In this document: positions 25,531 to 34,911 of the stretch, one piece after another
Position numbering within the stretch: position 1 is the stretch's first letter
How the letters are laid out: each line of letters starts with the position of its first letter
Assembly: GCF_003634585.1 (NCBI RefSeq)
Contig: NZ_RBLG01000002.1
Coordinates: forward strand, 1,074,609-1,138,608
Source of the DNA: Gillisia mitskevichiae
Lineage (GTDB): Bacteria; Bacteroidota; Bacteroidia; Flavobacteriales; Flavobacteriaceae
Length of the DNA stretch: 64,000 nucleotides
Direction of reading: 5' to 3'
Program-made: the position numbers and the translations under genes
The notes under the pieces: generated by a model
What the model was told of the DNA's origin: nothing
Databases searched by the model: none
What the model saw: only the letters and a program-made list of their open reading frames with translations

Positions 25531-27963
25531 CTAATTTTCTAGTCTCTGGATTGCAGCCATCATATCTGTATCAAGTGATAACACCTCAGCAAATAGATCA
25601 CCCTTTTCTTGAATTCGTGCTTGAATATTTTTGATGTTAAAATCTAAGATCTTCAATCCAGACTTAACTTCCTTCCATTCTAATGGTGTAGAAACTGGAG
25701 CGCCTGTTTTTGGTCGTACACAATAAGGTGCAGCTATTGTTTGCCCTTTTCTGTTTTGAAGGTAATCCAGATAGATCTTCCCTTTTCTGTCTTTTACCGC
25801 CCTAAGCATGCTTGTTAGTTCAGGCACTTTTTGTTCGATGAAATAGCAAAGGAGTTTTGTGAAATTTCTAGCTTCTTCATAGGTGTATTTTGCGTTCAAC
25901 GGAATGTAGATATGAAGACCACTGGAACCGGATGTTTTACAAAATCCTTTTATTTTCGCCAAATCTAAAACCTCTTTTGCAGCTTGCCCTACAGTAATTA
26001 CTTCTTCAAAAGTATTTTCTTTAGATGGATCTAGGTCTATTATAGTATAATCTGGATAGTCTAAATTATTTACCCGAGAGTGCCACGGGTTAATTTCTAT
26101 ACATCCCAAATTAGCCATATATAAGAGGCTCGCTTCATTCTGGCAGAGGAGATAGTTAATGTTCTTTTTTGTGGATTTTGAAAATATTTCTTCTGTCTTT
26201 ATCCATGATGGCAAATTTTCATTGTCCTTCTGAAAAAATCCGGGACTTTTAATGCCGTTAGGATGACGGTGTAAACTCTGAGGACGGTCTTTTAAATAGG
26301 GTAGAATATAATCTGAAACATTAAGATAATAATCTATAAGATCATATTTAGTATATCCGTTATCTGGCCATAAAACCTTTTCTAAATTTGTGATTGGCAC
26401 ATCGATTCCTTCTACTTCTAAAATAGTAGCTTTTGAATTGGAACTACGTGTTTCAACTTTCTCTTTTTTATGAGTGGATTTAGATACTTCATGAAGATCT
26501 CTATCGCTACGAATCCCTTTATAAACGGGATGACGCATAAGTCCGCTTTTTGTCCATTCAGAAAATTTCACTTCACAAATTAAGATCGGACTTACCCAAT
26601 GCGAATTGCGACCTTTAAGATTTGGCTTTCGCTTAAAAGGATGTTTTTCAACTTCGAGTTTTTTTAACTTATTCAGCAACTCACGTTGATCCTTTGCTGA
26701 AAATCCGGAGCCACAATTTCCAATATACTTTAATTGATCCTCTACAAACATTCCTAAAATTAAACTGCCAAAAATAGCTCCCCCACTTTCTGAATCTGTA
26801 TATCCACAGATGATCACTTCTTCAGTCTCTACCGCTTTTATCTTAAGCCACTTTTCACTTCGATATCCAGGCGAATAGGTGGAATCGATCTTTTTTGCGA
26901 TCACTCCCTCCATCCCAGCATCAATTGCTTTTTTATAAAGTGCGGTTCCCATTCCTTCTATATGGTCACAAAACAGGGTGTAGGATAAATTTTCAATGAT
27001 TTCAGGGATCAAGCTTTTTCTTTCAAGTAAATCGAGATCCAGCATACTGTGACCATTGAGATAGAGCATATCGAAAACATAATATCGCAGTATTCCAGAA
27101 GTGTTTTCATCATAATTTTGCAGGGCTTGAAATTGGGGAAGCCCATTTTCATTTACCACAACTACTTCCCCATCAAGTATAACATCATTTTCCACATGTT
27201 CCAGATCTTTAACCAGTTGCTTAAATTTAGAATTATAGGCAATTCCATTGCGCGAATAAAGATGCACTTTCCCGTCTTTAATATTGGCCATTACTCTGTA
27301 TCCATCCCATTTTAACTCGTAAACCCAAGCTTTATCATTAAAAATATCCTTTATTGAAGATGCCAACATTGGTTTTACAAACTTCTCCGGACTCAGCTTT
27401 TTTACTGGAGTGTCTTTATTTGTTGAAGGTTTTTTAGCATCAGAAAAAACTTCTGCATCATAATCGAGATCTGTAGAATAACTATCCTTCTTTTTTATTA
27501 ATAACCAGTGATTATCTGCATCGCGACGCTTGGTATGTACCAAAGCAAACGTGCCCTTGATCTTCTTACCAAAAAATTCAATTTTTAGATCTCCTTTTTC
27601 AAATTGTTTCACTAGATCCATCTCCTGAAATTCCGGAGCAACATTATAGGTGCCTTCATCCCAAATTTTCATAACCCCTGCCCCATAATTACCCTTTGGA
27701 ATAGTGCCCTGAAAACTGAGGTACTTTACTGGATGATCTTCAGTTTGTATAGCTAATCGCTTATCATCCGGATTCATCGATGGACCTTTAGGAATTGCCC
27801 AACTTTTTAAAACTCCTTCCATCTCCAGACGGAGGTCATAATGTAATCTACTTGCCTTGTGGCGTTGAATAACAAATCGACCAGCATTCTCATGGCTAAG
27901 CTCCGCCGGAGGTTCTGGAGTATTATTGAAATCGCGTTTTTTATTGTAATCGTGGAGTGCCAT
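25531..27963 (-). CDS. ligD: Multifunctional DNA ligase D (NHEJ)
   Basis: This 810-aa protein has three domains in the order phosphoesterase, ligase, polymerase. The 3'-phosphoesterase is at about 25-165 (HYDLRLE with H41 and D43). The ATP-dependent ligase is at about 195-490, with catalytic K218 in ELKWDGYR. The primase-polymerase is at about 520-800 (DLDPS acidic motif). Together with Ku it trims, fills and seals double-strand breaks. The gene starts 3 bp after the Ku stop, so the two form an operon. The ligase and phosphoesterase motifs are intact. It ends 22 bp from the convergent helicase gene. Confidence 0.95.
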   Translation of the reverse strand: MALHDYNKKRDFNNTPEPPAELSHENAGRFVIQRHKASRLHYDLRLEMEGVLKSWAIPKGPSMNPDDKRLAIQTEDHPVKYLSFQGTIPKGNYGAGVMKIWDEGTYNVAPEFQEMDLVKQFEKGDLKIEFFGKKIKGTFALVHTKRRDADNHWLLIKKKDSYSTDLDYDAEVFSDAKKPSTNKDTPVKKLSPEKFVKPMLASSIKDIFNDKAWVYELKWDGYRVMANIKDGKVHLYSRNGIAYNSKFKQLVKDLEHVENDVILDGEVVVVNENGLPQFQALQNYDENTSGILRYYVFDMLYLNGHSMLDLDLLERKSLIPEIIENLSYTLFCDHIEGMGTALYKKAIDAGMEGVIAKKIDSTYSPGYRSEKWLKIKAVETEEVIICGYTDSESGGAIFGSLILGMFVEDQLKYIGNCGSGFSAKDQRELLNKLKKLEVEKHPFKRKPNLKGRNSHWVSPILICEVKFSEWTKSGLMRHPVYKGIRSDRDLHEVSKSTHKKEKVETRSSNSKATILEVEGIDVPITNLEKVLWPDNGYTKYDLIDYYLNVSDYILPYLKDRPQSLHRHPNGIKSPGFFQKDNENLPSWIKTEEIFSKSTKKNINYLLCQNEASLLYMANLGCIEINPWHSRVNNLDYPDYTIIDLDPSKENTFEEVITVGQAAKEVLDLAKIKGFCKTSGSSGLHIYIPLNAKYTYEEARNFTKLLCYFIEQKVPELTSMLRAVKDRKGKIYLDYLQNRKGQTIAAPYCVRPKTGAPVSTPLEWKEVKSGLKILDFNIKNIQARIQEKGDLFAEVLSLDTDMMAAIQRLEN

Positions 27964-27966
27964 GAT

Positions 27967-28743
27967 CTAGGAGGCTTTACTCTTCTTTTTCTTCTCTAAA
28001 CTAGCTTTAAGTTGTGCCATGAGATCTTTGGCAGGAGTCGGCTTACTTTCAAATTTTTCGGGTTTCTTTACTTTCCCTGTAGATTTCGAATCAATTATTT
28101 TCATCAATTGTTCATTGTACACATCCTTATATTTTTCAAGGTCAAATTTATCGGTGTACTGGTCAATTAAATTAATAGCCATATCTACTTCTTTTTTTGA
28201 AATCTTAGTAGATGGTAATTTAAGCTCGCTTGGATCTCGAATTTCATCATCGAATCTAATAACATGAAGTACAAGTGCATTTTTATAAATACCAATAAGA
28301 CTGAGGTGTTCCTTTTGGCGCATAACAAAGGTTGCAACTCCCACTTTTTTAGTTTTTTTTAATGCATCTCGTAATAAGTTATAAGATTTCCCCCCTTCTT
28401 TTTGGGGTTCCAGGAAATAGGGTTTTTTAAAGAGTACATCAGCCACATCTGCTTCATTTATAAACTCCTCAATATCTATAGTCTTACTTTTTTTCAAATT
28501 AGCTTGTTCAAAGTCCTCCTTTTCCAAAACTATATAACTTTCATCTTTTTTGAATCCTTTTACAATATCTTTCCATTCTACTTCTTTCCCGGTATCTTCA
28601 TTAACTCGTTTATACCGAATTCGGGCATTATCGTGTCTATCAAGCATATCTAAATCCAGCTTTCTATCTTCTGAACCAGAATACAATTTAATAGGTATTG
28701 AAACTAGTCCGAAGCTTATTGAGCCATTCCAAATTGATCTCAT
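27967..28743 (-). CDS. ku: Bacterial Ku protein (NHEJ DNA-end binding)
   Basis: This 258-aa protein has the typical start (MRSIWNGSISFGLVSIPIKL), the RIRYKRVNEDTGKEVEW core and a basic Lys-rich tail (about 235-258). Ku homodimers encircle broken DNA ends and recruit LigD, which is encoded 3 bp downstream in the same direction. Length and domain layout are normal. The start at 28743 gives the canonical MRSIWNG beginning. The two-gene operon is probably expressed from the 270-bp region upstream. Confidence 0.95.
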   Translation of the reverse strand: MRSIWNGSISFGLVSIPIKLYSGSEDRKLDLDMLDRHDNARIRYKRVNEDTGKEVEWKDIVKGFKKDESYIVLEKEDFEQANLKKSKTIDIEEFINEADVADVLFKKPYFLEPQKEGGKSYNLLRDALKKTKKVGVATFVMRQKEHLSLIGIYKNALVLHVIRFDDEIRDPSELKLPSTKISKKEVDMAINLIDQYTDKFDLEKYKDVYNEQLMKIIDSKSTGKVKKPEKFESKPTPAKDLMAQLKASLEKKKKSKAS

Positions 28744-28951
28744 ACTTAACTCATTTTAATTAGACAAGTGGAAATATTTGTCTGTATTAAAATTAAGTAT
28801 TCAAGCTAAAATATAATTGGAATTAACATTAATTTGTAAGCCCTGAAAGAATAGACGCTCTAAGTTTGAATGGCAAATTAGCTTGCGTTCAGAAGTAATA
28901 TATATCTTTAGTTTTATAATTCATCATAAAAATTAGGCGTTATAAAACACA

Positions 28952-28986
28952 AAAAATCCCATAAACCTATTGTTTACAGGATTTTT
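28952..28986 (-). terminator. Rho-independent terminator after the GH31 gene
   Basis: AAAAATCC pairs with GGATTTTT around an inner TAAAC/GTTTA stem. On the minus strand it follows the GH31 stop (29017) by about 30 bp and ends in a T-run. It separates the glycogen operon from ku-ligD. Confidence 0.75.
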
Positions 28987-29016
28987 GCTTTATAATATTT
29001 GAGGTTTACTTCAGCA

Positions 29017-31419
29017 CTACTCCATGATATGTAACTCAGTGAAATCTTTATCTATGATCAATGTGTTATCTCCATTCACCTTTAAGGATTCAAGTGCTAT
29101 TTCTTCGTTATCTACCTGGATCTTGGAGATCTTGAATGGCAAGCCTATCAATTTTAATTTAAAGGTTTTATAACTCGTGATAAAGGTTCCAGCTTTGTGT
29201 TGCTGAATGATCAACTCATTTGTTTTCCCCGTAAGTTTAAAAGTTCTTAAGCTGAATCTTCCCTTGGTATAATCGTAGCCATCGTGAGCATCATCGAACA
29301 GAAAAGAATTTTCTTTTCCTGTTTTGAAATAAACATCTAGACCAACTTCATCTATCTCTTTTTCACCCACATATTGTTGAATTGGGTATTTAGGAATTAT
29401 TGCTCCCTCTTTCACGAAAATCGGCATACTATCCAGATCTGCCTCTACCCAATGCTCTTTTCCTCCAGAGCTAACTTCATTATTCCAGTAATTATACCAG
29501 TTTCCCTTTGGAAGATATAATCTTCTTCCCTTAGAATTGGCTTCAATTATTGGACACACAAGTATTTGATCTCCAAATATAAATTCATCTGTTCTATAAT
29601 GAGTTTGAATATCTTCCTGATCATACAATACCAAAGATTTTAATATTGGTGTTCCTTCATTTAAGTAATGCCAAAATGAAGTGTATAAATAAGGTAAAAG
29701 TTGATACCTAAGTTCAATGAATTTTTTCACTATCCCGGTGATCTCTTCTCCAAACATCCATGGTTCTTGTTCGCCATGGTCTCCTGAAGAATGCGTTCTA
29801 CAAAATGGGTGAAATACTCCTAATTGGATCCAACGAGCATAGAGTTCTCCATTGGGCTGTTCTGCAAATCCTCCAATATCACTTCCTATAAATGAAAATC
29901 CGGATAGCGCCATTCGTTGTGCTTGCACATTGGCGATCCATAAATGTTCCCAAGTGGCTATATTATCTCCTGTCCAAGAAGAGGTGTAACGTTGTGTTCC
30001 GGCATATGCGGCACGAGTAATTACAAAAGGCCTCTTAGGGTATCCAAACTTTTTTAAACCCTGATAAGTAGCTCTAGCCATTTGCATCCCATAAATATTA
30101 TGGGCTTTCCTATGGCTACAAGGGTTTCCATCGTAATCATGTCTTACATCATCGGGAAATGTTTTGTTGGGAACCTCCATCACGGCAGGTTCATTCATAT
30201 CATTCCAAACACCTTTTACCCCAATATCCTCTATAAGTTCTTTAAATAATCCAGACCACCAATCCCTCACTTTTGGGTTAGTGAAATCCGGAAAATAACA
30301 TTCCCCGGGCCATACTTTTCCTTTCATATAAGGACCATCGGCACGTCTACAGAAATAATCGTTTTCTATTCCTTCTTTATAGACTTCGTAATCCTTATCT
30401 ATTTTAATTCCCGGATCTATAATGACGATAGTTTTAAATCCATCTTCTAGCAACTCCTGCACCATCCCTTTTGGATCTGGGAAGTATTCTTTGTTCCAGG
30501 TAAAACATCTAAAACCTTCCATATAATCTATATCCAAATAGATAGCGTCACAAGGTATTTGAAGTTCTCTAAATTTAGCCGTTACCTCCTTTACCTTCGA
30601 TTCCGGATAATAACTCCATTTGCATTGATGATATCCAAGCGTCCAAAGCGCAGGTAATTGATGTGGTTTTCCTGTTAGATCGGTATAGTTAGCAACCACA
30701 TCGGTCATTTTTGGACCATAGATAAAATAATAATTCATCTCCCCTCCCTGTGCCCAAAAGCTGGTGACGTTTTTACGTTCATGAGCAAAATCAAAAAATG
30801 ATCTAAAAGTATTGTCGAAAAATATTCCGTAAGATTTCCCGTGATGTAAGCCGGTATAAAAGGGTATTGCTTTATAAATAGGATCTGTATCCTTGCCATA
30901 TGCATAAGAATCTGTCACCCAATTTTCAAAACGCTTTCCTTTAAGGTTTAAATGAGATGGTTTATCTCCTAGGCCATAGTAGCTTTCTCCATCCTGAGAG
31001 GTTTTACTCATTTTCACGATGTCACCACCAAATTCGTAGCTTTCTTCCCAGTGAAAACCAAGTTCATCATGACTTATAAGGCTTTTATCCTTTGCATCAT
31101 AAATGTTCACTTTTAGATCTTGCTTATTTACATGGCAAATAAGCTTTTGAGTGGTAATAATATACTGTTCCTCCTCTTCCTCTATTTCCAAAAAATTATA
31201 GCCGGTGCTTGCGTATTTAGTAATAGCATAGGAGAAGTCATTATCGAAATTAGAAGTTGTGGAATATCGAAATCTTATTACACTATCTCTAACAATTGTA
31301 ATTTGAAGAGTTACATCATTTTCTGTTTTAAAATCCAGAACATCGATGTTCTTATTATAGGAAACTATATGGTTTGGAAATTGATTTCCTTTTAATTCTA
31401 ATTCTGTATTAGTGATCAT
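29017..31419 (-). CDS. Glycoside hydrolase family 31 alpha-glucosidase
   Basis: This 800-aa protein has the GH31 nucleophile motif WNDMNEP at about 405-411 (Asp407) and the acid/base SWTGDN motif. An N-terminal beta-domain (about 1-230) and a C-terminal beta-sandwich (about 660-800) frame the barrel. There is no signal peptide, so it acts in the cytoplasm on maltodextrins or glycogen fragments. It is the last gene of the glycogen operon, 131 bp after glgB, which fits the breakdown or trimming of glycogen. Catalytic residues are intact. A neighbour with the same role is often GH13 or phosphorylase, which are absent here. Confidence 0.9.
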   Translation of the reverse strand: MITNTELELKGNQFPNHIVSYNKNIDVLDFKTENDVTLQITIVRDSVIRFRYSTTSNFDNDFSYAITKYASTGYNFLEIEEEEEQYIITTQKLICHVNKQDLKVNIYDAKDKSLISHDELGFHWEESYEFGGDIVKMSKTSQDGESYYGLGDKPSHLNLKGKRFENWVTDSYAYGKDTDPIYKAIPFYTGLHHGKSYGIFFDNTFRSFFDFAHERKNVTSFWAQGGEMNYYFIYGPKMTDVVANYTDLTGKPHQLPALWTLGYHQCKWSYYPESKVKEVTAKFRELQIPCDAIYLDIDYMEGFRCFTWNKEYFPDPKGMVQELLEDGFKTIVIIDPGIKIDKDYEVYKEGIENDYFCRRADGPYMKGKVWPGECYFPDFTNPKVRDWWSGLFKELIEDIGVKGVWNDMNEPAVMEVPNKTFPDDVRHDYDGNPCSHRKAHNIYGMQMARATYQGLKKFGYPKRPFVITRAAYAGTQRYTSSWTGDNIATWEHLWIANVQAQRMALSGFSFIGSDIGGFAEQPNGELYARWIQLGVFHPFCRTHSSGDHGEQEPWMFGEEITGIVKKFIELRYQLLPYLYTSFWHYLNEGTPILKSLVLYDQEDIQTHYRTDEFIFGDQILVCPIIEANSKGRRLYLPKGNWYNYWNNEVSSGGKEHWVEADLDSMPIFVKEGAIIPKYPIQQYVGEKEIDEVGLDVYFKTGKENSFLFDDAHDGYDYTKGRFSLRTFKLTGKTNELIIQQHKAGTFITSYKTFKLKLIGLPFKISKIQVDNEEIALESLKVNGDNTLIIDKDFTELHIME

Positions 31420-31550
31420 AGTTAGGGTGCTAAAAAATAAGGTGTAAACGTACTAAAAAAAGCAAAATCTAAAGCGTGCAATTCCATAATAATAAAGGGC
31501 ATTTATTACATAAAACGCAATTAAAACTCCTAATTCACAGTATTTTGCAA

Positions 31551-33464
31551 TTATAATTTCATGTGTTGAAAAACCACTATTCCTAAAGGCGGTAAGGTGA
31601 TTATTGCTGAATAATTTCGTTGATTCCATGCTTCCTGAGAAACCTTGATATTTTCAGAATTACTAATTCCGCTACCCCCATAAGGCAATAAATCGCTGTT
31701 GAAGATTTCCTTTATTTGTCCTGGTTTAGTAAGTCCAATTTTATAATTCTCCTTTACAGTAGGTGTGAAATTACACACGACGATCACATCATTTTCGGCA
31801 TCATGACCCTTTCTTAAAAAGGACACCACCGAATTTTCATTGTCATCGTAGGCGAGCCACTCAAATCCGTCAGTACTAAATGCTTTTTCATAAAGTGCTG
31901 GTGTTTCTTTATAAAATAGATTGAGGTCTTTAACGAAATTCAGCATTCCTTGATGCGGAAGAAACTCCAGCAAATTCCAGTCTAAACTCTTTTCAAAATT
32001 CCATTCTTCATATTGGGCAAATTCAGCGCCCATAAATAAGAGTTTCGCTCCAGGGTGCATAAACATGAAACCATATAAGGTTCTTAAATTAGCAAATCGT
32101 TGCCACTCATCCCCGGGTTGCTTGCTTAAAAGTGACTTTTTACCATGAACTACCTCATCATGAGAAAGTGGTAACATAAAGTTTTCTGTAAAGGCATAAG
32201 CCAAACTAAACGTCAACTCATTCTGATGAAATTTTCTATGAATGGGATCTTTACTGAAATATGCCAATGTATCATGCATCCAGCCCATCATCCACTTCAT
32301 TCCAAAACCTAGGCCTCCTTGATCTACAGGTTTTGTAACACCCGGAAAAGCAGTAGATTCTTCTGCTATGGTTTGCACTCCTTCAAAATTGTTATAAACC
32401 GCTGTATTGAATTCTTTTAAGAAAGACACAGCCTCCAAATTCTGATTTCCACCAAATATATTTGGTTCCCACTCCCCGTCTTCTCTGGAATAATCTAGAT
32501 AGATCATTGAAGCTACAGCGTCTACACGTAGCCCATCAATATGATAATATTCCAGCCAGAATAGCGCATTGCTAATTAAAAAGGAACGAACTTCATTTCG
32601 CTCATAGTTAAAGATCAAACTTTTCCAATCTGGATGATATCCCTTTTTAGTATCTGGATGTTCATAAAGATGAGTCCCATCGAATAGACCCAAACCATGA
32701 TTGTCTGATGGAAAATGTGCAGGAACCCAGTCTAGGATCACGCCAATATCATTCTGATGAAAAGCATCTATTAAAAACATAAAATCCTGAGGAGATCCAA
32801 AGCGAGAAGTTGGTGCAAAATACCCTATAAGTTGATATCCCCATGAAGGGTCGTAAGGATATTCCATAATTGGCATAAGCTCCACGTGTGTGAAATTCAT
32901 CTCCTTCACATATTTCACCAAATCTTCAGCTAGTTCTTTGTAGGTGAGAAATTCACCTTCTGTATTTTTTTTCCAAGAACCCAGTTGTACTTCGTAAACT
33001 GAATAAGGTTTATCTAGATCGTTTTTATCCTTTCTATAACCCATCCAATTTTTATCTTTCCATAGATAATCCTTAATGTCCCAAATAATTGAAGCTGTAT
33101 TTGGAGATCTTTCAAAATAATGCGCGTAAGGATCTACTTTTTCAGTAATAATATCGTTATTATTGGAAGTGATCTTGAACTTATAGCGCATTCCTTTTTT
33201 TGCTAATGGAATAAAACCTTCCCAAATTCCGGATGAATCCCAACGCACGTTAAGCAAATGTTCATCCCCGTCCCAATAATTAAAATCGCCAATTACTGCA
33301 ACAGATTTAGCAGAAGGAGCCCAAACCGAAAAATACACGCCCTCTTCTCCATCTAATTGGATTGTATGCGCACCAAATTTTTCGTAAAGTTTAAAATGTT
33401 TGCCAGCTTTGAATAAAGAAATATCAAAATCTGTAAATAAACTGTGAGCTATTACTTTAGACAT
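31551..33464 (-). CDS. glgB: 1,4-alpha-glucan branching enzyme GlgB
   Basis: This 637-aa enzyme makes alpha-1,6 branches in glycogen. A CBM48 domain covers about residues 30-130. The GH13 catalytic domain follows, with DGLRVDAVASMIY (nucleophile Asp), AEESTAFPGV (acid/base Glu) and LPLSHDEVVHGKKSL (transition-state Asp). The C-terminal all-beta domain is at about 530-637. It is third in the operon after glgA and glgC, with 181 bp between glgC and glgB, a gap that holds two inverted repeats. Length is normal. Confidence 0.95.
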   Translation of the reverse strand: MSKVIAHSLFTDFDISLFKAGKHFKLYEKFGAHTIQLDGEEGVYFSVWAPSAKSVAVIGDFNYWDGDEHLLNVRWDSSGIWEGFIPLAKKGMRYKFKITSNNNDIITEKVDPYAHYFERSPNTASIIWDIKDYLWKDKNWMGYRKDKNDLDKPYSVYEVQLGSWKKNTEGEFLTYKELAEDLVKYVKEMNFTHVELMPIMEYPYDPSWGYQLIGYFAPTSRFGSPQDFMFLIDAFHQNDIGVILDWVPAHFPSDNHGLGLFDGTHLYEHPDTKKGYHPDWKSLIFNYERNEVRSFLISNALFWLEYYHIDGLRVDAVASMIYLDYSREDGEWEPNIFGGNQNLEAVSFLKEFNTAVYNNFEGVQTIAEESTAFPGVTKPVDQGGLGFGMKWMMGWMHDTLAYFSKDPIHRKFHQNELTFSLAYAFTENFMLPLSHDEVVHGKKSLLSKQPGDEWQRFANLRTLYGFMFMHPGAKLLFMGAEFAQYEEWNFEKSLDWNLLEFLPHQGMLNFVKDLNLFYKETPALYEKAFSTDGFEWLAYDDNENSVVSFLRKGHDAENDVIVVCNFTPTVKENYKIGLTKPGQIKEIFNSDLLPYGGSGISNSENIKVSQEAWNQRNYSAIITLPPLGIVVFQHMKL

Positions 33465-33532
33465 ATTATTGACTGCTAATTAAAAGATTGATATTCATAA
33501 AGTGGCATTAACTAATAATGGGCATCATTCTG

Positions 33533-33617
33533 TTCCGATAGATATCGGAATTGTTTCAGAATCTCATAACTCTATAAATTATAACAATTAGTTGAGACCC
33601 TGAAATAAATTCAGGGT
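33533..33617. repeat. Two inverted repeats between glgC and glgB
   Basis: TTCCGATA/TATCGGAA (33533-33550) is an 8-bp-arm palindrome with a 2-nt centre. ACCCTGAA/TTCAGGGT (33597-33617) is an 8-bp hairpin with a 5-nt loop. The second resembles an intergenic repeat commonly seen in flavobacterial genomes. They may adjust expression of glgB relative to glgA-glgC. Confidence 0.55.
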
Positions 33618-33645
33618 GACGAAATTACTTCCTAAAAAAAGAAAT

Positions 33646-34911
33646 TTAAATTTCATAGCCATCGGGAATAACAGCTCCCTTTTTTATAACTACAATTCCT
33701 TCCTTTATAAAATAAGTGTCTGTTTCTTTTTCTTCTAACTGCGCATTTCCATTTATTTTCACATTATTTCCAATACAACAGTTCTTATCTAGAATCGCAT
33801 TATTAATACTGCAATTTTCCCCAATTCCCATTGGAATCTTAGTATCTCTATCTTTTAAATCATCCAATGTTTGGTAACTATCACTCCCCATCATATAAGT
33901 ATTGCTTACTACAGTACCGCTACCTATTCTAGAACGAATTCCAATAACAGAACGCTCTATCTTAGAAGCAGTTATCAAACATCCATCTGCAATTACGGCT
34001 TTGTGAAGAACTGTGCCCGATATCTTGGTGGTAGGAAGTAATCTTGCGTGTGTATATATTCGCTTAGCACTATTATAAAGGTCAAATTTTGGAATATCAT
34101 CGGTTAAACCTAAGTTGGCTTCAAAGAAAGATTCTATATTCCCAATATCTGTCCAATAACCTTCAAATTGATAGCTAAGCGTTTTATGTTTATGGATATT
34201 CTGCGGGATGATCTCTTTCCCAAAGTCGACAGTGGACTCATCATTCATAAGTTCTACCAAAAGATCTTTATTGAAAATATAGATACCCATGGAAGCTAAA
34301 TGATTTCTCCCCTCTGCACTCATCTCATCACTAACCGGCGAAGTCCAATCCTTCAAAAGCTCTGTCTTTGGCTTTTCTATAAAAGATGTGATTAAGTTGC
34401 TTTCATCTGTTTTAAGAATTCCGAAGGAAGTAGCATCCTTTTCTGTCACTGGTAAAGTAGCAATAGATATTTTTGCATCACTATCTATATGCGCTTGCAG
34501 CATATTATTAAAATCCATTTGATATAATTGATCTCCAGATAAAATAAGTGCATATTCAAAATCATGGTTTAGGAAATGATGCATACTTTGCCTAACAGCA
34601 TCTGCAGTTCCTTGAAACCAAGTGTTATTTTGAAGAGTCTGCTCTGCCGCCAAAACATCTACAAATGCTGAACTAAAAAAACTGAAATGGTAGGTGTTTT
34701 TAATATGTGTATTTAATGAAGCAGAATTGAATTGCGTGAGCACGAACATTCGCTTTATATCGGAGTTGATACAATTAGAAATTGGAATATCTACCAATCT
34801 ATATTTTCCTGCTATTGGAACTGCGGGTTTAGACCGTGTTGCTGTTAAAGGATATAATCTGGAACCTTGGCCACCGCCCATAATAATTGCTAATACCTTG
34901 TCATTGATCAT
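33646..34911 (-). CDS. glgC: Glucose-1-phosphate adenylyltransferase GlgC
   Basis: This 421-aa enzyme makes ADP-glucose, the glucosyl donor for glycogen. The nucleotide-binding start GGGQGSRLYPLT-x-x-RSKPAVP is at about 12-30. The sugar-binding motif FxEKP (SFIEKPKTE) and a C-terminal left-handed beta-helix (about 300-421) are present. It overlaps the end of glgA by 4 bases (ATGA), so the two are translationally coupled. All key residues I can check are present. The usual allosteric control by metabolites cannot be judged from sequence. Confidence 0.95.
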   Translation of the reverse strand: MINDKVLAIIMGGGQGSRLYPLTATRSKPAVPIAGKYRLVDIPISNCINSDIKRMFVLTQFNSASLNTHIKNTYHFSFFSSAFVDVLAAEQTLQNNTWFQGTADAVRQSMHHFLNHDFEYALILSGDQLYQMDFNNMLQAHIDSDAKISIATLPVTEKDATSFGILKTDESNLITSFIEKPKTELLKDWTSPVSDEMSAEGRNHLASMGIYIFNKDLLVELMNDESTVDFGKEIIPQNIHKHKTLSYQFEGYWTDIGNIESFFEANLGLTDDIPKFDLYNSAKRIYTHARLLPTTKISGTVLHKAVIADGCLITASKIERSVIGIRSRIGSGTVVSNTYMMGSDSYQTLDDLKDRDTKIPMGIGENCSINNAILDKNCCIGNNVKINGNAQLEEKETDTYFIKEGIVVIKKGAVIPDGYEI

